Source of the DNA: Aquabacterium sp. OR-4
GTDB lineage: Bacteria; Pseudomonadota; Gammaproteobacteria; Burkholderiales; Burkholderiaceae_C
Direction of reading: 5' to 3'
DNA length: 64,000 nt
Assembly: GCF_025290835.2 (NCBI RefSeq)
Contig: NZ_JAOCQD020000001.1
Location: forward strand, 186,001 to 250,000
Program-made: the position numbers and the translations under genes
Shown: positions 61,646 through 64,000 of the stretch, piece by piece
How the letters are laid out: every line of letters starts with the position of its first letter
Numbering within the stretch: the first letter of the stretch is position 1
The notes under the pieces: generated by a model
Databases searched by the model: none
Told to the model about the DNA's origin: nothing
The model's input: the letters and a program-made list of their open reading frames with translations, nothing else

Positions 61646-62368
61646 GTGACCACGCCCGAGCTGCACCTGCCCGATCTGCCCGAGGTGCCGGTGCACCTGG
61701 GCAGCCTGCGCACGGCCGCGGCCACTGGCGGCGCCCGGCCCAGCCTGTCATGGGGCTGGCGCCTGCGGCAGATGCTGTCGTCGTACCTGCCGGTGCTGCT
61801 GATGGCCTTGCTGGCAGTAGGCACCTGGTGGCTGGTGAAAAACACGCCCCAGCCCGACGGCCCGGCCGCTGCCACCGCGCCACGCAAGGAGCCCGACTAC
61901 ACGATGTCGGGCTTCTCGGTGAGCCGCTTCGGCGCCGACGGCCGCCTGCTGCTGCGCATCGACGGCGACCAGCTGCGCCACTACCCCGACACCGACCGCA
62001 TGGAGATCGAGGGCGTGCGCATCCACGCCATCGGCGCCGATGGCCGGATCACCGACGCCACGGCACGCCGCGCGCTGGCCAATGGCGACGGCAGCGAGGT
62101 GCAGCTGCTGGGCGGCGCCCAGGTGCGCAGCCAGCTGCCCGGCGGCGACACGCTCGAGGTCGACGGCGAGTTCCTGCACGCCTTCACGCGCTTCGAGCGC
62201 CTGCGCTCGCACCTGCCGGTGCGCGTGCGGCGCGGCGGCAGCGACATCCATGCCGGCGGGCTCGACTACGACAACCTGGCTCAGCAACTGCAGCTGGCCG
62301 GCCCGGTGCGCGCCAGCCTGGCGCCCGGCCGGCGCGCGCCAGCCGCCACCCCGGAGCGCCGTCCATGA
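61646..62368 (+). CDS. lptC: LPS export system protein LptC
   Basis: A 240-residue protein with one N-terminal span (YLPVLLMALLAVGTWWLVKN, about residues 47-66) and a periplasmic beta-jellyroll of the LptC/DUF1239 type (YTMSGFSVSRFGADGRLLLR, DGDQLRHYPDTDRMEIEGV, GEFLHAFTRFERLRSHLPV). LptC joins the LptBFG extractor to the LptA bridge. The GTG at 61646 is the first usable start. Its stop overlaps the SDR start (ATGA). lptA and lptB, which usually come next, are not in the window. Confidence 0.92.
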   Translation: MTTPELHLPDLPEVPVHLGSLRTAAATGGARPSLSWGWRLRQMLSSYLPVLLMALLAVGTWWLVKNTPQPDGPAAATAPRKEPDYTMSGFSVSRFGADGRLLLRIDGDQLRHYPDTDRMEIEGVRIHAIGADGRITDATARRALANGDGSEVQLLGGAQVRSQLPGGDTLEVDGEFLHAFTRFERLRSHLPVRVRRGGSDIHAGGLDYDNLAQQLQLAGPVRASLAPGRRAPAATPERRP

Positions 62369-63162
62369 ACCCCCAAGCCACCGCGCCGGCCGCGCCGCTG
62401 GTCTTCATCACCGGCGCGTCCAGCGGCATCGGCCAGGCCCTGGCGCTGCGCTACCACCGCGCCGGCTGGCGCCTGGCGCTGGTGGCGCGCCGTGCCAGTG
62501 AACTGCAGCAATGGGCCGACGCGCAGGGCCTGCCACGCGAGCGGGTGGCCATCTACGGCGCCGATGTGCGCGACGTGGCCGCCATCACCGCCACCGGGCG
62601 CGCCTGCATCGCCGCCCAGGGCCTGCCCGAGGTCGTGATTGCCAACGCCGGCATCAGCGTGGGCATCGACACCGCCGATGCCGCCGACCTCGAGGTGCTG
62701 CGCAGCATCTACGAAACCAACAACATCGGCATGGCCGCCACCTTCCAGCCGTTTCTGGCGGCGATGTGCACGCGCGGCCATGGCACGCTGGTGGGCGTGG
62801 CCAGCGTGGCCGGCATCCGCGGCCTGCCCGGCCATGGCGGCTACTGCGCCAGCAAGGCGGCGGTGATCAGTTACTGCGAGAGCCTGCGCGGCGAATGCCG
62901 TGCGCAGGGCGTGACGGTGGTGACCCTCGCGCCGGGGTATGTCGATACACCGCTGACGCAGAAGAACCGCTACGCGATGCCCTTTCTGATGAGCGCCGAG
63001 GCCTTTGCCGACCAGGCGTTCGCAGCCATTTCGTCCGGCGTGCGCTTTCGCGTGATCCCCTGGCAGATGGGTGTGGTGGCCCGGTTGCTGCGCGTGCTGC
63101 CCGGTGCACTGTTCGACCGCCTGCTGGCCGGCCGCCCGCGCAAGCACCGCCAGCCGCAGTAG
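62365..63162 (+). CDS. Short-chain dehydrogenase/reductase (SDR)
   Basis: A 265-residue classical SDR: VFITGASSGIGQALALRYHR (TGxxxGxG cofactor site), VVIANAGISVG (NAG), VGVASVAGIRG with the active-site Ser and GGYCASKAAV (YxxxK). The Arg residues after the first strand favour NADP(H). A C-terminal hydrophobic stretch (VVARLLRVLPGALFDRLLAG) suggests membrane contact. It is translationally coupled to lptC (ATGA overlap), where lptA is expected, so a lipid or cell-envelope substrate is plausible but unproven. Confidence 0.9.
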   Translation: MNPQATAPAAPLVFITGASSGIGQALALRYHRAGWRLALVARRASELQQWADAQGLPRERVAIYGADVRDVAAITATGRACIAAQGLPEVVIANAGISVGIDTADAADLEVLRSIYETNNIGMAATFQPFLAAMCTRGHGTLVGVASVAGIRGLPGHGGYCASKAAVISYCESLRGECRAQGVTVVTLAPGYVDTPLTQKNRYAMPFLMSAEAFADQAFAAISSGVRFRVIPWQMGVVARLLRVLPGALFDRLLAGRPRKHRQPQ

Positions 63163-63218
63163 GCCGCCAGGCTTTGTTTTCCCACCCCAAGCTCCTGAGG
63201 CGCTGAGCCGCCGTCCCG

Positions 63219-63272
63219 AACGACAAGTCCAGAAACGACAAGTCCAGAAACGACAAGTCCAGAAACGACAAG
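63219..63272. repeat. 15-base tandem repeat, 3.6 copies
   Basis: AAACGACAAGTCCAG is repeated almost perfectly from 63219 to 63272, with the last copy cut after ten bases, and runs directly into a terminator-like hairpin. On the minus strand the unit is CTGGACTTGTCGTTT, which provides T-rich sequence after that hairpin. Confidence 0.9.
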
Positions 63273-63289
63273 GGCACCCGAAGGTGCCC
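63272..63289. terminator. GGGCACC/GGTGCCC hairpin, likely two-way terminator
   Basis: GGGCACC, loop CGAA and GGTGCCC form a perfect 7-base stem. It is followed by ATTGTTTG on the plus strand (end of the SDR transcript) and by TTGTCGTTTC on the minus strand (end of the RRM transcript). A second GGCACC...GGTGCC pair at 63305-63322 repeats the same arms. Confidence 0.6.
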
Positions 63290-63340
63290 ATTGTTTGTGC
63301 AGCAGGCACCAGCGTGGGTGCCCGTTGCGGTGCAGCGCCA

Positions 63341-63360
63341 GCCGGGTGTTGCCACCCGGC
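63341..63360 (-). terminator. Hairpin just after the RRM gene stop
   Basis: GCCGGGTG, loop TTGC and CACCCGGC make a perfect 8-base stem seven bases past the RRM gene stop. There is no T run directly after it, so it may stabilise the 3' end and not terminate alone. Confidence 0.5.
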
Positions 63361-63367
63361 ATGCGGA

Positions 63368-63901
63368 TCAGTAGCCGCCTTGGCCGCCGCCGTAGCCGCC
63401 ACCACCGCCGCCGCGCGGGCCGCGGCCGGTGCCGTAGGGGCTGCGACCACCGCCGCCGCCACTACCACCGCCACCACCGTAGCCGCCGCCACCACCGCTG
63501 CCGCCACCGCCGTAGCCGCCGCCACCACCGCTGCGGCCACCGCCGCCGCCGCCGTAGCCGCCGCCACCACCACCGTAGCCACCACCACCGCCGCCGTAGC
63601 CACCGCCACCGCTGCGGCCACCGCCGCCGCCACCGAAGCCGCCCGGACGCTCTTCGCGCGGACGGGCCTCGTTCACCACCAGCGGACGGCCTTCCAGCGG
63701 CTGACCGTTCATGGCGTTCATGGCAGCGGTAGCCTCGGCAGGCGACGACATCTCGACGAAGCCGAAGCCCTTCGAGCGACCGGTTTCACGGTCCATCATC
63801 ACCTTGGCGGACGTCACAGCGCCGAATTGACCAAACGCTTCTTGAAGCGATTCATCACGCACCGAGTAGGCCAGGTTGCCTACATAAAGCTTGTTTCCCA
63901 T
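63368..63901 (-). CDS. Glycine-rich RRM RNA-binding protein
   Basis: A 177-residue protein: one RRM (about 1-82) with RNP2 KLYVGNL and RNP1 SKGFGFVEM, then a Gly-rich tail (about 88-177) of GGGYGG and GGGRSGG blocks ending GGQGGY. The layout is that of cyanobacterial Rbp and plant cold-induced glycine-rich proteins; beta- and gammaproteobacterial members are often cold-responsive. It probably binds single-stranded RNA or acts as an RNA chaperone, and the Gly/Tyr/Arg tail could favour condensation. AAGGAG precedes the ATG but can be paired in a leader hairpin (63907-63945). The repetitive tail DNA is simply Gly codons. Confidence 0.93.
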   Translation of the reverse strand: MGNKLYVGNLAYSVRDESLQEAFGQFGAVTSAKVMMDRETGRSKGFGFVEMSSPAEATAAMNAMNGQPLEGRPLVVNEARPREERPGGFGGGGGGRSGGGGYGGGGGGYGGGGGGYGGGGGGRSGGGGGYGGGGSGGGGGYGGGGGSGGGGGRSPYGTGRGPRGGGGGGYGGGQGGY

Positions 63902-63906
63902 GAGGG

Positions 63907-63945
63907 GAAGCTCCTTAACGAGAAAAGAAAACCATGTGGAGCTTC
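63907..63945 (-). promoter_or_regulatory. Leader hairpin that can hide the RRM gene ribosome binding site
   Basis: GAAGCTCC (63907-63914) and GGAGCTTC (63938-63945) are perfect 8-base inverted repeats with a 23-base, U-rich loop in the mRNA. The strand that pairs contains the GGAG of the AAGGAG ribosome binding site at 63916-63911. Folding would block translation of the RRM protein. This resembles an RNA switch, thermal or autoregulated; only the pairing is seen. Confidence 0.55.
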
Positions 63946-64000
63946 TACCCAGCGTGAACCACTCAAGCTACAGGCGCCGTCTCCATACACGGGCCGGGGC

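Noticed and set aside
63368..63660. GGC/GGT-rich periodic DNA as a satellite or CRISPR-like array
   Set aside because: It is fully explained by Gly, Tyr, Arg and Ser codons of the RRM protein tail; unit length varies and there are no spacers.

Overview
The window is very GC-rich, densely coded bacterial chromosome with the dnaA-dnaN-gyrB / rpmH-rnpA-yidD-yidC-mnmE origin region in its middle. Gene order, protein types (Bug-type binding protein, kdsD-kdsC-lptC block, PEP-CTERM protein, glycine-rich RRM protein) and codon use point to a betaproteobacterium of the order Burkholderiales, probably near the Rubrivivax/Leptothrix/Ideonella group. The order is a confident inference; the genus is not resolved. 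No rRNA, tRNA, insertion sequence, prophage or CRISPR array was seen.

Region by region. 1-5.6 kb: a truncated M28 peptidase, a VOC protein, a tannase-family lipoprotein whose nucleophile position is Gly instead of Ser, and an S9 peptidase lipoprotein. 5.6-19.5 kb: a TonB receptor divergent from a secreted cyanophycinase, followed by an aot-type ABC operon (binding protein, two permeases, CphZ/AotO dipeptide hydrolase, small monooxygenase, ATPase), an ArgR-type AraC regulator, two arginine succinyltransferase paralogues and two glutathione transferases. This looks like one locus for scavenging cyanophycin: cleave the polymer outside, import beta-Asp-Arg, split it to Asp and Arg, and degrade Arg by the succinyl route. 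19.5-24.5 kb: a leftward run of small enzymes, a GFA protein and an IclR regulator divergent from a Bug-type binding protein. 25.8-33.2 kb: leftward genes for a GDT1 cation exporter, a DTW protein, a GAF-PAS-PAS-GGDEF-EAL protein, a phosphofructokinase overlapping a class II aldolase, an EthD protein and thymidine kinase. 33.3-42.9 kb: a C26 amidase, an M20 amidohydrolase, small proteins, LysR/tautomerase, a MazG-like protein, a thioredoxin-like protein, a second TonB receptor and a carboxylesterase lipoprotein.

43-53.7 kb is the origin region. dnaA, dnaN and gyrB read left and rpmH-rnpA-yidD-yidC reads right, ending in a strong intrinsic terminator before mnmE. DnaA boxes lie on both sides of dnaA, one touching its start codon. 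53.8-64 kb: a LamG PEP-CTERM protein, apt, an AraC regulator with an alpha/beta-hydrolase lipoprotein, a Kef-type antiporter divergent from kdsD-kdsC-lptC, then an SDR where lptA would usually be, and a glycine-rich RRM protein whose ribosome binding site can be hidden in a leader hairpin.

The structures most worth a second look are the cyanophycin locus, a 26-bp triplication that makes a chain of nine-codon overlapping ORFs between the two permease genes, the Ser-to-Gly tannase homologue, the RRM leader, and a dispersed palindromic repeat placed just after gene ends.
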